A stretch of 64,000 bases of DNA from Microvirga sp. (GCA_029266525.1 JAQSWQ010000004.1:33588-97587); one strand, 5' to 3'; counted from the first letter of the stretch, positions 43,520 to 52,741 are shown. Notes: generated by a model not told the origin, from the letters alone. Numbers and translations are program-made.

Positions 43520-44521
43520 ATGACCGCAATCGACATCGCCTCGATCCGCCGCGCCGCCGAGCGCCTGTCCGGCCGCATCCTGCGCACGCCGCTTCTCAGC
43601 TCCGCCATGCTCGACGAGCTCGCCGGCTGCCGTGTGTTCGTGAAAGCCGAGCCCCTCCAGAAGACCGGCTCCTTCAAGATCCGCGGCGCGCTCAACAAGA
43701 TTCTCGCGACGCCGGAAGACAAGCGGAACAACGGCTTCGTCGCCTTCTCCTCGGGCAACCACGGCCAGGCGGTCGCGGCGGGGGCGAAGATGGTCGGGGC
43801 GCCGGCCGTGATCGTGATGCCGAAGGACGCACCGGCGATCAAGATCGACAGCTGCCGCTGGTGGGGCGCCGAGGTGGTGCTGTTCGACCGCGTCACCGAG
43901 GACCGTGAGGCAATCGGCCGCCGCATCGAGGGCGAGCGCGGCATGACCCTGGTGCCGCCCTTCGACGATCCCGACGTGATGAGCGGCCAGGGCACCATGG
44001 GGATCGAGATCGTCGAGCAGCTCAAGGAAGCCGGCGTCGAGCCCGACGCGCTCCTCGTCAATTGCAGCGGCGGCGGCCTCGCCTCGGGCGTGACCACGGC
44101 GGTGAAGCAGGCCTCTCCCTCGACCCAGTGCTACACGGTCGAGCCGGCCGGCTTCGACAAGATGGCGCGATCGCTCGCGGCAGGCGCCCCGCAGCGGAAC
44201 GAGCGTCTGACGGGGTCGATCATGGACGCGCTGATGGCCCAGATGCCGGGCAAGCTCACCTTGGCGACGCTGCGCGAGAACGGCGTCAAGGGCTTGAGCG
44301 CCAGCGACGACGAGGCGCTCGAGGCGATGGCGGCGGCCTTCCGCACGCTCAAGATCGTGGTCGAGCCCGGCGGCGCGGCGGCGCTCGGGGCGCTGCTGGC
44401 CCGCAAGGTCGATCTCACGGGCAAGACGGTGGTCGTGGTCTGCTCGGGCGGCAATGTCGATCCGGCGATGTTCGCGCGCGCCATCGAGCGCCGGCCGGAG
44501 GCGTCGGCGCGAGCGGCCTGA
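43520..44521 (+). CDS. Threonine/serine dehydratase (threonine ammonia-lyase family)
   Basis: A 333-residue fold type II PLP enzyme. The cofactor lysine is in QKTGSFKIRGALNK near residue 50. FSSGNHGQAVAAGAKM near 78 and NCSGGGLASGVTT near 182 bind the substrate and the cofactor phosphate, and VVCSGGNVDPAMF closes the site. There is no C-terminal ACT-like regulatory domain, so it is of the short, catabolic-type form. Related serine racemase or hydroxyaspartate dehydratase activity is possible. It begins 30 bases after a palindromic repeat and converges with the methyltransferase gene, 4 bases apart. Confidence 0.9.
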   Translation: MTAIDIASIRRAAERLSGRILRTPLLSSAMLDELAGCRVFVKAEPLQKTGSFKIRGALNKILATPEDKRNNGFVAFSSGNHGQAVAAGAKMVGAPAVIVMPKDAPAIKIDSCRWWGAEVVLFDRVTEDREAIGRRIEGERGMTLVPPFDDPDVMSGQGTMGIEIVEQLKEAGVEPDALLVNCSGGGLASGVTTAVKQASPSTQCYTVEPAGFDKMARSLAAGAPQRNERLTGSIMDALMAQMPGKLTLATLRENGVKGLSASDDEALEAMAAAFRTLKIVVEPGGAAALGALLARKVDLTGKTVVVVCSGGNVDPAMFARAIERRPEASARAA

Positions 44522-44525
44522 GGTC

Positions 44526-45470
44526 TCAGACCCGCCCTTGCGGGGCAGGCTCGAGCACGACCACGTAACCCGGAACGTCCTTGCCGCGATCCTGGCGGGT
44601 CGAGGCGCGCTCGAACAGGACGACCGCGAAGCCGGTCTCGGCCGCAAGCCTGCGAAGATGGGGTTCGCCATGCGAATAGCGCCCGTCCTCGCCGAGACCG
44701 AAACCCTCGCCCTCGTGAGCCTGAACGCTGAAGCAAAAAAGGCCGTCGCGGGCGAGGGCGCGGCGCGCGGCGCGGAAAGCCGGCTCGAGCGAGCCGAGAT
44801 AGACGAAGACGTCGGCAGCAACGACGAGATGCGCCGCCGCGAGCTCCACGCCATCCAGGAAGCGCACGAGCTCGGCCTCGTGCAGCGCGTCGTAAAGATG
44901 GGTCTTCCTGGCCTTGGCGAGCATCTTCGGCGACAGCTCGACGCCTTCGAGATGCTCGAACGAGCCTTCGAGCGCCCGCCCGGCGAGCCCGGTGCCGCAG
45001 CCGAGATCGAAGACGCGGCGAAAGCGGAACGGCCGGCCGCGCAACGCGCAGGCCCGGCGCGCCGCCGCGGCGATGAGCTCGGGGCCACGATAGGCGAGGT
45101 TGTTCACGAGGTGCTTGTCGAAGCGCGGCGCGTATTCGTCGAACAGCGTCCGCACGTAAGCTTCGCCGATCGCCTCCTCCTGCGGCACGGCGCCAAGCCA
45201 GGCGAGCTCGATGCGCACGCCGAGCGCATCCTCGGGCTCGCTGGCGAGCGCGGCTCGCAAGGCGGTGATGGCACCTTCGTGGTCGCCCGCCGCAAGCCGC
45301 GCCCGCCCGAGCATCGCATGGGCCGGGGCAAAGCCCGGCACGAGCTCCAGCACCTCCTTGGCGAGATCGGCGGCGGCCGCGTGATCGCCCTCGTCATAGG
45401 CGGCCTGCGCGTAGCCGAAGCGGCGGTCGGCGAGGAGATCGCCGGAGGAGCGGAGCACGGTCGCGAGCAT
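44526..45470 (-). CDS. TPR-containing class I SAM-dependent methyltransferase
   Basis: A 314-residue protein. The N-terminal third has tetratricopeptide-like helices (YAQAAYDEGDHAAAADLAKEV, then FAPAHAMLGRARLAAGDHEGAITALRAAL). The rest is a Rossmann methyltransferase with the SAM motif RVFDLGCGTGLAGRAL near residue 152, GVELSPKMLAKARKT near 176 and VVAADVFVYLGSL near 217. EYAPRFDKHLVNNLAYRGPEL before the SAM site is typical of this TPR-methyltransferase family. The substrate is unknown. Confidence 0.87.
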   Translation of the reverse strand: MLATVLRSSGDLLADRRFGYAQAAYDEGDHAAAADLAKEVLELVPGFAPAHAMLGRARLAAGDHEGAITALRAALASEPEDALGVRIELAWLGAVPQEEAIGEAYVRTLFDEYAPRFDKHLVNNLAYRGPELIAAAARRACALRGRPFRFRRVFDLGCGTGLAGRALEGSFEHLEGVELSPKMLAKARKTHLYDALHEAELVRFLDGVELAAAHLVVAADVFVYLGSLEPAFRAARRALARDGLFCFSVQAHEGEGFGLGEDGRYSHGEPHLRRLAAETGFAVVLFERASTRQDRGKDVPGYVVVLEPAPQGRV

Positions 45471-45579
45471 CGCGGCTGAGAAGCAAAGCGGCGGCGGCGC
45501 GTCAACGCCTCACGCGTCATCCAAAAAGCGTGGAGACCCGAGGACCCCGAAACGACAGCGTGCTTCAGCGGCACGAGAT

Positions 45580-45603
45580 GGCGGGTCAAGCCCGGCCATG
45601 ACG
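45580..45603. repeat. Half copy of the GTCAT-type palindromic repeat
   Basis: GGCGGGTCAAGCCCGGCCATGAC closely matches the right arm of the element at 47722-47746. Only one arm is present, in the 187-base gap between the methyltransferase and ureohydrolase genes. Confidence 0.6.
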
Positions 45604-45657
45604 ACTGGGTGGCGACGCGCTAGAGCTAGCCTAAGCCGAACCTCAGGATGCGCCGCC

Positions 45658-46704
45658 ATGGATCAAGCCAAGCTCGAGGAGCTGCGCCGCCGCTACGCCG
45701 ATGCCAAGGGCGGGGCGATGTACGATCCCGAGTTCAAGCGGGTTTCGCAGACGCAGTTCCAGGGCGAGCGCCGCAAATGGCCCTTCGCCGATCCCGCCAC
45801 TTTCCTGTCGGCACCGTACCGGCCCGCCGCCGCGGTCGAGAATTTTTCGGACCTCGATGTCGCCCTCGTCGGCGTGCCGATGGACCTCGGGGTGACGAAC
45901 CGGGCCGGCTCGCGGCTCGGGCCGCGGGCCGTGCGCGGCGTCGAGCGGATCGGACCCTACGAGCATGTCCTGAAATGCGTGCCGCTGAGCGAGGCGCGCG
46001 TCGCCGACATCGGCGACGTGCCGATGCACAGCCGCTTCTCGCTCGAGCAGTGCCACAGCGACATCGCGCGCACCTTCGGCGAGATCCGCGCGGCCGGCGT
46101 GCGCACATTGGCGGTCGGCGGCGACCATTCGATCACCCTCCCGATCCTCAAGGCCCTCGGCGAGGGCCGGCCGCTCGGGCTCATCCATATCGACGCCCAT
46201 TGCGACACCTCGGGCGAGTTCGAGGGCGCGAAGTTCCACCATGGCGGGCCCTTCCGGCAGGCCGTGCTCGACGGCGTGCTCGATCCCGAGCGCACGGTCC
46301 AGATCGGCATCCGGGGCGCCGCCGAGTACCTTTGGGAGTTCTCGTACGATTCCGGCATGACGGTGATCCATGCCGAGGAGATCGAGCATCTCGGCATTCC
46401 GGCGGTGATCGAGCGGGCGCGGCAGGTCGTCGGCGGCGGGGCGACCTATCTCAGCTTCGACATCGACAGCCTCGACCCGGCCTTCGCGCCAGGCACCGGC
46501 ACGCCCGAGGTCGGCGGCCTCACGACGCGCGAGGCGCTCGAGCTCCTGCGCGGGCTTTCAGGGCTCGATATCGTCGGCGCCGACGTGGTCGAGGTCGCGC
46601 CGCAATACGATGCGACCGCGAACACCGCCCATGCGGCGGCGCAGGTCCTGTTCACGATCCTTTGCCTGATGGTGCGGGCGCCCTCGTTCCAGAGCCGGCC
46701 GTAG
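45658..46704 (+). CDS. speB: Ureohydrolase, agmatinase/guanidinobutyrase family
   Basis: A 348-residue manganese enzyme that releases urea from a guanidino compound. The binuclear metal ligands are visible in VGGDHSITLP near residue 155, HIDAHCDTSGEF near 178 and SFDIDSLDPAFAPGTGTPEVGG near 265. The family includes agmatinase and guanidinobutyrase, which motifs alone do not separate. Its position 88 bases upstream of a basic amino acid/opine ABC transporter fits uptake then hydrolysis of a guanidino compound. The start at 45658 (AGGAT upstream) is preferred over 45598. Confidence 0.88.
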   Translation: MDQAKLEELRRRYADAKGGAMYDPEFKRVSQTQFQGERRKWPFADPATFLSAPYRPAAAVENFSDLDVALVGVPMDLGVTNRAGSRLGPRAVRGVERIGPYEHVLKCVPLSEARVADIGDVPMHSRFSLEQCHSDIARTFGEIRAAGVRTLAVGGDHSITLPILKALGEGRPLGLIHIDAHCDTSGEFEGAKFHHGGPFRQAVLDGVLDPERTVQIGIRGAAEYLWEFSYDSGMTVIHAEEIEHLGIPAVIERARQVVGGGATYLSFDIDSLDPAFAPGTGTPEVGGLTTREALELLRGLSGLDIVGADVVEVAPQYDATANTAHAAAQVLFTILCLMVRAPSFQSRP

Positions 46705-46792
46705 ATGGAAGAAGAGGCTTGCCATCCCCGCTCCTCTCGCGGTTAGCTCCCGCTACGGCAGCGCTCGGGCTGCTCAACCACGGGGAACCGCG

Positions 46793-47644
46793 ATGAGATT
46801 GTTCAAGGCCTTCGGGCTAGCCCTCCTCTCCGGCGCGCTCGCGACCGGCGCCGCGGCGCAGGGCAAGAAATGGGAGACGGTCAAGATCGCGACCGAGGGC
46901 GCCTACGCGCCGTGGAACTTCTCGACCCCGCAGGGCAAGCTCGACGGCTTCGAGGTCGAGCTCGCCAACGAGCTTTGCCGCCGCATGAACGTCAAGTGCG
47001 AGGTCGTCGCGCAGGATTGGGACGGCATCATCCCGGCGCTCCAGGCCGGCAAGTACGACGCCATCATGGCGGGCATGAACGTCACGCCGAAGCGCGAGGA
47101 GGTGATCCAGTTCTCGCGCGTCTACGCCGCCGGCCCGCATGGCTGGGGCGCGATGAAGGATTCGCCGCTGACCAAGCTCGAAGGCACCGGGCAGATCCTG
47201 CACCTCGAGAAGGACGCCGACGCCGCCAAGAGAACGATCGAGGCCTGGAAGCCGGTGCTGAAGGGCAAGACCATCGGCGTGCAGGGCTCGACCACGAACT
47301 CGGCCTTCCTCGAGAAATACTTCAAGGGCGTGGTCGAGATTCGCGAGTACAAGACCACCGAGCAGCACGACCTCGATCTCGCCGCCGGGCGGATCGACGG
47401 CATCTACGCCGCGCACTCCTCGATCGCGGCCACCATGGACAAGCCCGAGTTCAAGAACATGCAGATCGTCGGCGCCGGCATGGGCGGCGACATCCTGGGC
47501 GCCGGCGTCGCGGTTGGGATGCGCAAGGCCGACACCGAGCTCAAGAAGATGTTCGACGAGGCCATCAACGCCGCGATCAAGGACGGCACGATCGAGAATC
47601 TCACCTCGAAGTGGTTCAAGATCAAGATGATCCCGCAGGCGTGA
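46793..47644 (+). CDS. Opine/basic amino acid ABC transporter substrate-binding protein (NocT/OccT-like)
   Basis: A 283-residue receptor with a signal peptide (AFGLALLSGALATGAAA). The mature protein opens with VKIATEGAYAPWNFSTPQGK and has FEVELANELCRRM, QDWDGIIPALQAGKYDAIMAGM and a central GVQGSTTNSAFLEKYFKG followed by YKTTEQHDLDLAAGRIDGI. These closely follow the nopaline/octopine receptors of Agrobacterium as I recall them. Ligand could be arginine, ornithine, an opine or another guanidino compound. GGGGAA precedes the ATG. A palindromic repeat separates it from the permease genes. Confidence 0.9.
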   Translation: MRLFKAFGLALLSGALATGAAAQGKKWETVKIATEGAYAPWNFSTPQGKLDGFEVELANELCRRMNVKCEVVAQDWDGIIPALQAGKYDAIMAGMNVTPKREEVIQFSRVYAAGPHGWGAMKDSPLTKLEGTGQILHLEKDADAAKRTIEAWKPVLKGKTIGVQGSTTNSAFLEKYFKGVVEIREYKTTEQHDLDLAAGRIDGIYAAHSSIAATMDKPEFKNMQIVGAGMGGDILGAGVAVGMRKADTELKKMFDEAINAAIKDGTIENLTSKWFKIKMIPQA

Positions 47645-47657
47645 GCTCGCTTCACAA

Positions 47658-47746
47658 TTGTCATGGCCGGGCTTGACCCGGCCATCCCGACCCAAAGGGC
47701 GCTAGGGTGGGATCGGGGATCGCCGGGTCAAGCCCGGCGATGACAA
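47658..47746. repeat. GTCAT-type palindromic repeat between receptor and permease genes
   Basis: Arms of 25 bases (47658-47682 and 47722-47746) match as reverse complements with a single mismatch. Each arm also folds on itself (GCCGGG-CTTGA-CCCGGC). It is in the intercistronic space of the transporter operon, 13 bases after the receptor stop, a classic place for an mRNA-stabilising stem that gives excess receptor over permease. Confidence 0.85.
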
Positions 47747-47774
47747 GGAAGGGGCGTGACCGCCAGCTGACGCG

Positions 47775-48488
47775 ATGTCCTATTTCGAGCTGATGGGCTT
47801 CGGGCCTAAGGGCTGGGGCTGGCCGATGCTGATGGCCGCCGGCATGACCGTCGCCGTCGCATCTTGCGGCTTCCTGGCCGGCTCGGTCATCGGCTCGCTC
47901 ATCGCCTGGGCGAAGCTGTCGCGCAGCATCGTCGCGCGCGTCTTCGGCGACGGCTACACGACGGTCCTGCGCGGCATCCCCGACCTCCTCGTCATCTACC
48001 TGTTCTATTTCGGCGGCAGCGCGCTGTTGAGCGGGATCGGCCAGCTGTTCGGAGGCTCTGGCGGCTTCATCGGCGTGCCGGCCTTCGCGGTCGGCGCGCT
48101 CGCCATCGGGGTGATCTCGGCGGCCTACCAGGCCGAGGTCTTCCGCGGCGCCTACACGGCGCTCGCGCGCGGCGAGCTCGAGGCGGCGCGCTCGGTCGGC
48201 ATGCACACCATGCTGATGTTCCGCCGCATCGTCGCGCCGCAGGTGCTGCGCTATGCGATTCCCGGGCTCGGCAATGTCTGGCAGCTTGCGCTGAAGGAAT
48301 CGGCGCTGATCTCGGTGACCGGCCTCGTCGAGCTCCTGCGGCAATCGCAGATCGGCTCGGGCTCGACCTACAAGCCCTTCTACTTCTACCTCACCGCGGC
48401 GCTGCTCTACCTCGTCATCACCACGGTCTCGACCTGGGGCTTCCAGCGCGCCGAGGATTACTCGATGCGCGGCTTGCGGAGGGCATGA
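47775..48488 (+). CDS. Opine/basic amino acid ABC transporter permease (HisQ/OccQ-like)
   Basis: A 237-residue permease with five helices. It begins with MTVAVASCGFLAGSVIGSLI and holds YTTVLRGIPDLLVIYLFYFG near residue 58, the conserved polar-amino-acid permease motif. The ATPase loop is GELEAARSVGMHTMLMFRRIVAPQ near 135, followed by LKESALISVTGLVELLRQ. The stop overlaps the start of the next permease by ATGA. The ribosome site is weak, consistent with lower expression than the receptor. Confidence 0.9.
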   Translation: MSYFELMGFGPKGWGWPMLMAAGMTVAVASCGFLAGSVIGSLIAWAKLSRSIVARVFGDGYTTVLRGIPDLLVIYLFYFGGSALLSGIGQLFGGSGGFIGVPAFAVGALAIGVISAAYQAEVFRGAYTALARGELEAARSVGMHTMLMFRRIVAPQVLRYAIPGLGNVWQLALKESALISVTGLVELLRQSQIGSGSTYKPFYFYLTAALLYLVITTVSTWGFQRAEDYSMRGLRRA

Positions 48489-49213
48489 TGGACCTCGCCT
48501 TCATGGCCGAGACCTTCGTCAAGCTCCTCGAGGGCGTGCCGCTGACTTTAAAGCTCGCCTTCAGCTCGGTCGCGCTCGGCGCCGTCTTCGCGATGCTGCT
48601 CGCGCTGATGCGGATGTCCGGTGTCGGGCCTCTCGACTGGTGCGCGCGGGCCTACGTCTTCGTCTTCCGGGGCACGCCGCTGCTCGTCCAGGTGTTCCTG
48701 ATCTATTACGGGCTCGGTCAGTTCCGCCCGACGCTGCAGGAGCTGGGCGTCTGGTGGTTCTTCCGCGAGCCCTATTGGTGCGCGCTGACCGCGCTCACCC
48801 TCAACACCGCGGCTTACGCGAGCGAGATCATCCGCGGCGGGCTGCAGGCCGTGCCGCACGGGCAGGTCGAGGCGGCGCGGGCCTGCGGCATGTCGCGCGC
48901 CACGCTCTTCCGCCGCATCGTGTTCCCGATCGCCGTCCGCCAGGCCCTGCCGGGCTACGGCAACGAAGTGGTCCTGATGGTGAAGGCGACCTCGCTTGCC
49001 TCGATCATCACCATGATGGAGGTGACCGGCATCGCCCATAAGCTGATCTCGCAGACCTTCCGGGCGGTCGAGATCTTCATCTGCGCCGGCGCGATCTACC
49101 TGATCCTGAACTTCCTCGTGACGCGCGCGATCATGGCGCTTGAATGGTGGCTTTCGCCGCATCTGCGCGGTGCGCCGGAGCCGCGGGCGCGGCTCGAGCC
49201 GGCGCACGTGTGA
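48485..49213 (+). CDS. Opine/basic amino acid ABC transporter permease (HisM/OccM-like)
   Basis: A 242-residue permease, partner of the preceding one. Motifs are [36 protein letters not shown] near residue 55 and the loop [24 protein letters not shown] near 125, then [27 protein letters not shown] at 48485 overlaps the upstream stop; the longer open frame from 47864 is a shadow of the first permease. The stop overlaps the ATPase ATG by one base. Confidence 0.9.
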   Translation: MMDLAFMAETFVKLLEGVPLTLKLAFSSVALGAVFAMLLALMRMSGVGPLDWCARAYVFVFRGTPLLVQVFLIYYGLGQFRPTLQELGVWWFFREPYWCALTALTLNTAAYASEIIRGGLQAVPHGQVEAARACGMSRATLFRRIVFPIAVRQALPGYGNEVVLMVKATSLASIITMMEVTGIAHKLISQTFRAVEIFICAGAIYLILNFLVTRAIMALEWWLSPHLRGAPEPRARLEPAHV

Positions 49214-49992
49214 TGGCGCCCTCATCCCAGCCCGCGGCGGTCGCGATCCGCGACCTGCACAAGCGCTTCGGCCCGCTCGAGGTGCTCAAGGGCGTGTCGC
49301 TCAGCGCGGCGGAAGGGGAGGTGATCTCGATCCTCGGCGCCTCGGGCTCCGGCAAGTCAACGATGCTGCGCTGCATCAACATGCTGGAGGTGCCGGATGA
49401 GGGCGAGGTGATCATCGGCGGCGAGACCATCGCGCTCGCGCGCGACCGCAAGGGCCGCATGTGCCCCGCAGACCGCGCCCAGGTCGACCGCATCCGGTCC
49501 AAGGTCGCGATGGTGTTCCAGAGCTTCAACCTCTGGTCCCACATGACCGTGATCGAGAACGTCGTCGAGGCGCCGGTGCATGTGCAGAAGCGGCCGAAGG
49601 CCGAAGCCGTCGCCGAGGCCGAGGCGCTCCTCGCCAAGGTCGGCATCGCCGACAAGCGCGACCACTACCCCTCGCATCTCTCGGGCGGCCAGCAGCAGCG
49701 TGCCGCGATCGCCCGGGCATTGGCCATGCATCCGCAGGTGATGCTGTTCGACGAGCCGACCTCGGCGCTCGATCCCGAGCTCGTCGGCGAGGTCTTGCGG
49801 GTGATGCGCGCGCTCGCCGAGGAAGGCCGCACCATGCTGGTCGTCACGCACGAGATGGGTTTTGCGCGCGACGTGTCGTCCCGTGTCGTGTTCCTTCACC
49901 AGGGCGTGGTCGAGGAGGAAGGGCCTCCCGCTCAGGTGTTCGGGGCGGCGAAGTCGGAAAGATTCCGGCAGTTCATTTCGAGCGGAAGATGA
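49213..49992 (+). CDS. Opine/basic amino acid ABC transporter ATP-binding protein (HisP/OccP-like)
   Basis: A 259-residue ATPase. Walker [18 protein letters not shown] near residue 43, signature [17 protein letters not shown] near 158, Walker [16 protein letters not shown] near 178, and the switch motif [36 protein letters not shown] near 98 is the Q-loop of the HisP/GlnQ type. The ATG at 49213 overlaps the permease stop; a frame from 49144 lies inside the permease gene. The stop touches a palindromic repeat at 49993. Confidence 0.92.
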   Translation: MAPSSQPAAVAIRDLHKRFGPLEVLKGVSLSAAEGEVISILGASGSGKSTMLRCINMLEVPDEGEVIIGGETIALARDRKGRMCPADRAQVDRIRSKVAMVFQSFNLWSHMTVIENVVEAPVHVQKRPKAEAVAEAEALLAKVGIADKRDHYPSHLSGGQQQRAAIARALAMHPQVMLFDEPTSALDPELVGEVLRVMRALAEEGRTMLVVTHEMGFARDVSSRVVFLHQGVVEEEGPPAQVFGAAKSERFRQFISSGR

Positions 49993-50153
49993 CCTCTCCC
50001 CGCTTGCGGGGAGAGGCGACTCGCGCCGAGGAGGCGCGAGCGGGTGAGGGGATGTCGACGGCAGAGCGCGATCGTCGACAGCCCCTCACCCTCGCCCTGC
50101 GGGCTCGCTTCGCGGCCTCGCCGCGAAGCCCTCTCCCCGCAAGCGGGGAGAGG
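49993..50153. repeat. Composite CTCTCCCC-type palindromic repeat
   Basis: The outer ends are two inverted copies of CCTCTCCCCGC-GCGGGGAGAGG hairpins (49993-50016 and 50130-50153). Inner nested arms include GGTGAGGGG with CCCCTCACC and GTCGAC on each side. The element starts directly after the ATPase stop codon and reaches into the DUF4112 gene, whose last 23 codons and stop (50086-50153) it supplies. Confidence 0.8.
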
Positions 50154-50595
50154 AGGATTCCTCAACCCGCACCGCCGTGCCCTCGATCACCTTCGGCGTC
50201 AGCCTTCCGGTCTGCTCGAGATGGTCGAGCACGATGCGCAGGTTGCGGCGGTTCGACTTGTAGGCCATGTCGAAGAGGTCGCCGACGAGCGGCACCGCGC
50301 CGACGGCGGTGTCGAGCGCCATGTTGCCGATCATGCGCGCGATCTTCCAGCGCGGGATGCCGAGCTGGCGCGCCTCCCAGATGATGTAGCTCGCAAGCGC
50401 CGCCGAGATGGCGTCGCCGACCACGGGGAACAGCCCGAGCAACGGGTCGATGCCGATGGTGCGGTTCGTGCCGGGGATCGGGATCGCGCTGTCGAGGACC
50501 TTCGCGAGCGTCGAGATGCGCGCGACCGAATCCTTGGTGGTCGGGCCGCTCTCCTTGAGCGTCTCGAAGATCGGCTCCATGCGGGTGGCGCGCAT
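50086..50595 (-). CDS. DUF4112 protein with repeat-derived C-terminus
   Basis: A 169-residue membrane-associated protein. The core is DUF4112: ARISTLAKVLDSAIPIPGTNRTIGIDPLLGLFPVVGD near residue 35, a hydrophobic stretch AISAALASYIIWEARQLGI, and IGNMALDTAVGAVPLVGDLFDMAYKSNRRN near 90. Function is unknown. The final residues (SSSPRLRGEGFAARPRSEPA) are encoded by the palindromic repeat at 49993-50153, so the native end has been replaced or extended. Start at 50595 is a choice among several (50580 and 50622 also possible). Confidence 0.82.
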   Translation of the reverse strand: MRATRMEPIFETLKESGPTTKDSVARISTLAKVLDSAIPIPGTNRTIGIDPLLGLFPVVGDAISAALASYIIWEARQLGIPRWKIARMIGNMALDTAVGAVPLVGDLFDMAYKSNRRNLRIVLDHLEQTGRLTPKVIEGTAVRVEESSSPRLRGEGFAARPRSEPAGRG

Positions 50596-50668
50596 CGCTT
50601 TGCAACTCCTCACCTCACGCAACGCGGCGCCGATGTGGGCGTTCCCGCTCCGTTTGCAAGGAGCGCGA

Positions 50669-52741
50669 TTACTCGATGCGCACCACGACGCTGTCCGTCG
50701 CGCCGCGCGCGTCCATCACCGAGACCCGGGCGAAGCCCGCCCCGTCCGGCTGCCAGGCGGCCTGGCGGCGAAGCGCCGGTGCGGTCACCGGCGCGCCGTT
50801 AACCAGCCAGGTCAGCGGCGGCACCCCGCCCGAGGCCTTGAGGGCGAGCAAGCCGGCAGCGTCGCCCAAGCGCGCATAGCCGAGCTCGACGCGCGAGCCG
50901 TCGACCGGGAAGGCGATCTTGAGCGGGGCGTTGGTCGTGGAGGCGATCGTCTTCGGCACATCTTTGCGCAGATGGCGCAACGGCGGCGGAAGCCCGGCGG
51001 TCGAGGCGACGAGCGCATGCGACGGCATGGGCACCGGTTCCGGCGCCTGCCCGAGCCGTGCGAAGGCGTCGAACAGGATCGGCGCTGCGACAAGCCGTCC
51101 GACCAGGCCCGGCACGGCGGCGCCGTCCGGCCGCCCGACCCAGACCCCGATCGTGGTGCGCCGGTCGAAGCCGACCGCCCAGGCGTCGCGATAGCCATAG
51201 GACGTGCCGGTCTTGAAGGCGATCCTGCCCGGGGAGGCATTGTCGGGCGGCGGCGCGCCGCGCAGCACGTCCGCGACGTACCAGGCCGCGACCGGATCGG
51301 CCACTCGCCGCTCCGGCCCGCGCGGGGCGCCGTCGACGCGGCGCAGAAGCGCCGGCGCGTCGCCGTCGCGGGCAAAGCCTGCATAGAGCCGCGTGAGGTC
51401 GGCAAGGGTGATGCCGAGCCCGCCGAGCCCGACCGCGAGCCCGGGCGCGGCCTCCTTCGGCAAGGCGATCGCCGCTCCGGCCTGGCGCAGCCGGGCGAGG
51501 AAGCGCGCCGGCCCAACCTCGGCGAGGAGCTCGACCGCCGGCACGTTGAGCGAGAGCTGCAGCGCGCGCCGGGCGGTCACCGTCCCCTGGTATGAAAGGT
51601 CGAAGTTCTCCGGCGTGTAGGCGCCGTAACGCGAGGGGCGATCGTCGACGAGCGTCTCGGGATGGGCGACGCCGGCCTCGAAGGCCAACGCATAGACGAA
51701 CGGCTTCAGTGCGGACCCGGGCGAGCGGAGCGCCTGCGTCATGTCGATCGCGCCGGCGCGCTCCTTGGCGAGATAGCCGGCGCTTCCGACCTGCGCGAGT
51801 ACGGCGCCGGTCTCATTGTCGATGGCGAAGATCGCGCCCGAGAGCTGCGGTCCGAGCCGCTCGACGCGCTCCCGCAGCAGCGCCTCGAGAGCGGCCTGGA
51901 GCCGCGCGTCGATGGTCAGGCGGTGGATTTTCGCTTGCGGCCTCTCGGCGACGGCGGCCTCGGCCGCGTGGGCGGCGAGGATCGGGAAGGGCCGCCGCGC
52001 CGAGGGCACCTCCTCGGCTTTCGCGGCTTGTGCCTCGGCGGCCGTGACGAGTCCGCGCGCGAACGCCCGGTCGAGCACGCGGTCGCGGGCGCGGAGCGCC
52101 TCGGCCGCGAAGCGGTCGGGCCGCCGGGTCTCCGGCGCCTGCGGCAGCGCCACGAGCAGCGCCGCCTCGCCGAAGGACAGCCGCTTCGGCTCGCGGCCGA
52201 AATAGGCGAGCGTCGCGGCGCGCGTACCTTCGAGATTGCCGCCATAGGGCGCGAGCGCGAGATAGAGGTTGAGGATCTCGTCCTTCGACAGCCGCCGCTC
52301 GAGCTGCACGGCGCGCACGAGCTGGCGCAGTTTCGCCGAGAGCGTGCGCTCGTCGCGCGGCTCGAGCAGCCGCGCGACCTGCATGGTCAGCGTCGAGCCG
52401 CCCGAGACGATGCGGCCGTTCGCCAGGAATTGCCCCGCCGCACGGGCGAGCGCGAGCGGATCGATGCCGGGGTGGCGGTCGAAGCGCGCATCCTCGTAGG
52501 CCTTGAGCATGGCGAGGAAGCGCGGATCGGCACCGGGCGTGGCGACCGGCAGCCGCCAGCGCCCGTCCTCGGTCGCGAAAGGCCGCAACAGCCGTCCGTC
52601 GCGGTCGAGCACCACCGTCGAGCGTTTTTCTGCCGCCGACAGGTCGAGCGGGCCGAGGGACGCGACGTAAATCCACAGCGCAGCGCCGCCGCTGCACAAC
52701 GCAGCAGCGAGCGCTGCGGCGATGGCAGGCCGCTTCTTCAC
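50669..52741 (-). CDS. pbpC: Penicillin-binding protein 1C
   Basis: A 690-residue bifunctional peptidoglycan synthase. An N-terminal anchor (IAAALAAALCSGGAALWIYVA) is followed by the glycosyltransferase domain with EDARFDRHPGIDPLALARA near residue 85 and SGGSTLTMQVARLLEPRDER near 115. The transpeptidase has the nucleophile motif SPGSALKPFVYALAFE near 340, SLNVPAVELL near 405 and KTGTSYGYRDAW near 520. The C-terminal BiPBP_C domain follows. The start is a GTG overlapping the stop of the A2M gene by four bases; the open frame beyond is a shadow of that gene. PbpC and A2M genes are known to be coupled in many bacteria. Confidence 0.93.
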   Translation of the reverse strand: MKKRPAIAAALAAALCSGGAALWIYVASLGPLDLSAAEKRSTVVLDRDGRLLRPFATEDGRWRLPVATPGADPRFLAMLKAYEDARFDRHPGIDPLALARAAGQFLANGRIVSGGSTLTMQVARLLEPRDERTLSAKLRQLVRAVQLERRLSKDEILNLYLALAPYGGNLEGTRAATLAYFGREPKRLSFGEAALLVALPQAPETRRPDRFAAEALRARDRVLDRAFARGLVTAAEAQAAKAEEVPSARRPFPILAAHAAEAAVAERPQAKIHRLTIDARLQAALEALLRERVERLGPQLSGAIFAIDNETGAVLAQVGSAGYLAKERAGAIDMTQALRSPGSALKPFVYALAFEAGVAHPETLVDDRPSRYGAYTPENFDLSYQGTVTARRALQLSLNVPAVELLAEVGPARFLARLRQAGAAIALPKEAAPGLAVGLGGLGITLADLTRLYAGFARDGDAPALLRRVDGAPRGPERRVADPVAAWYVADVLRGAPPPDNASPGRIAFKTGTSYGYRDAWAVGFDRRTTIGVWVGRPDGAAVPGLVGRLVAAPILFDAFARLGQAPEPVPMPSHALVASTAGLPPPLRHLRKDVPKTIASTTNAPLKIAFPVDGSRVELGYARLGDAAGLLALKASGGVPPLTWLVNGAPVTAPALRRQAAWQPDGAGFARVSVMDARGATDSVVVRIE

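Noticed and set aside
49993..50153. CRISPR-like repeat pattern
   Set aside because: It has inverted, not regularly spaced direct, repeats and no spacers or cas genes. It is a composite palindrome.
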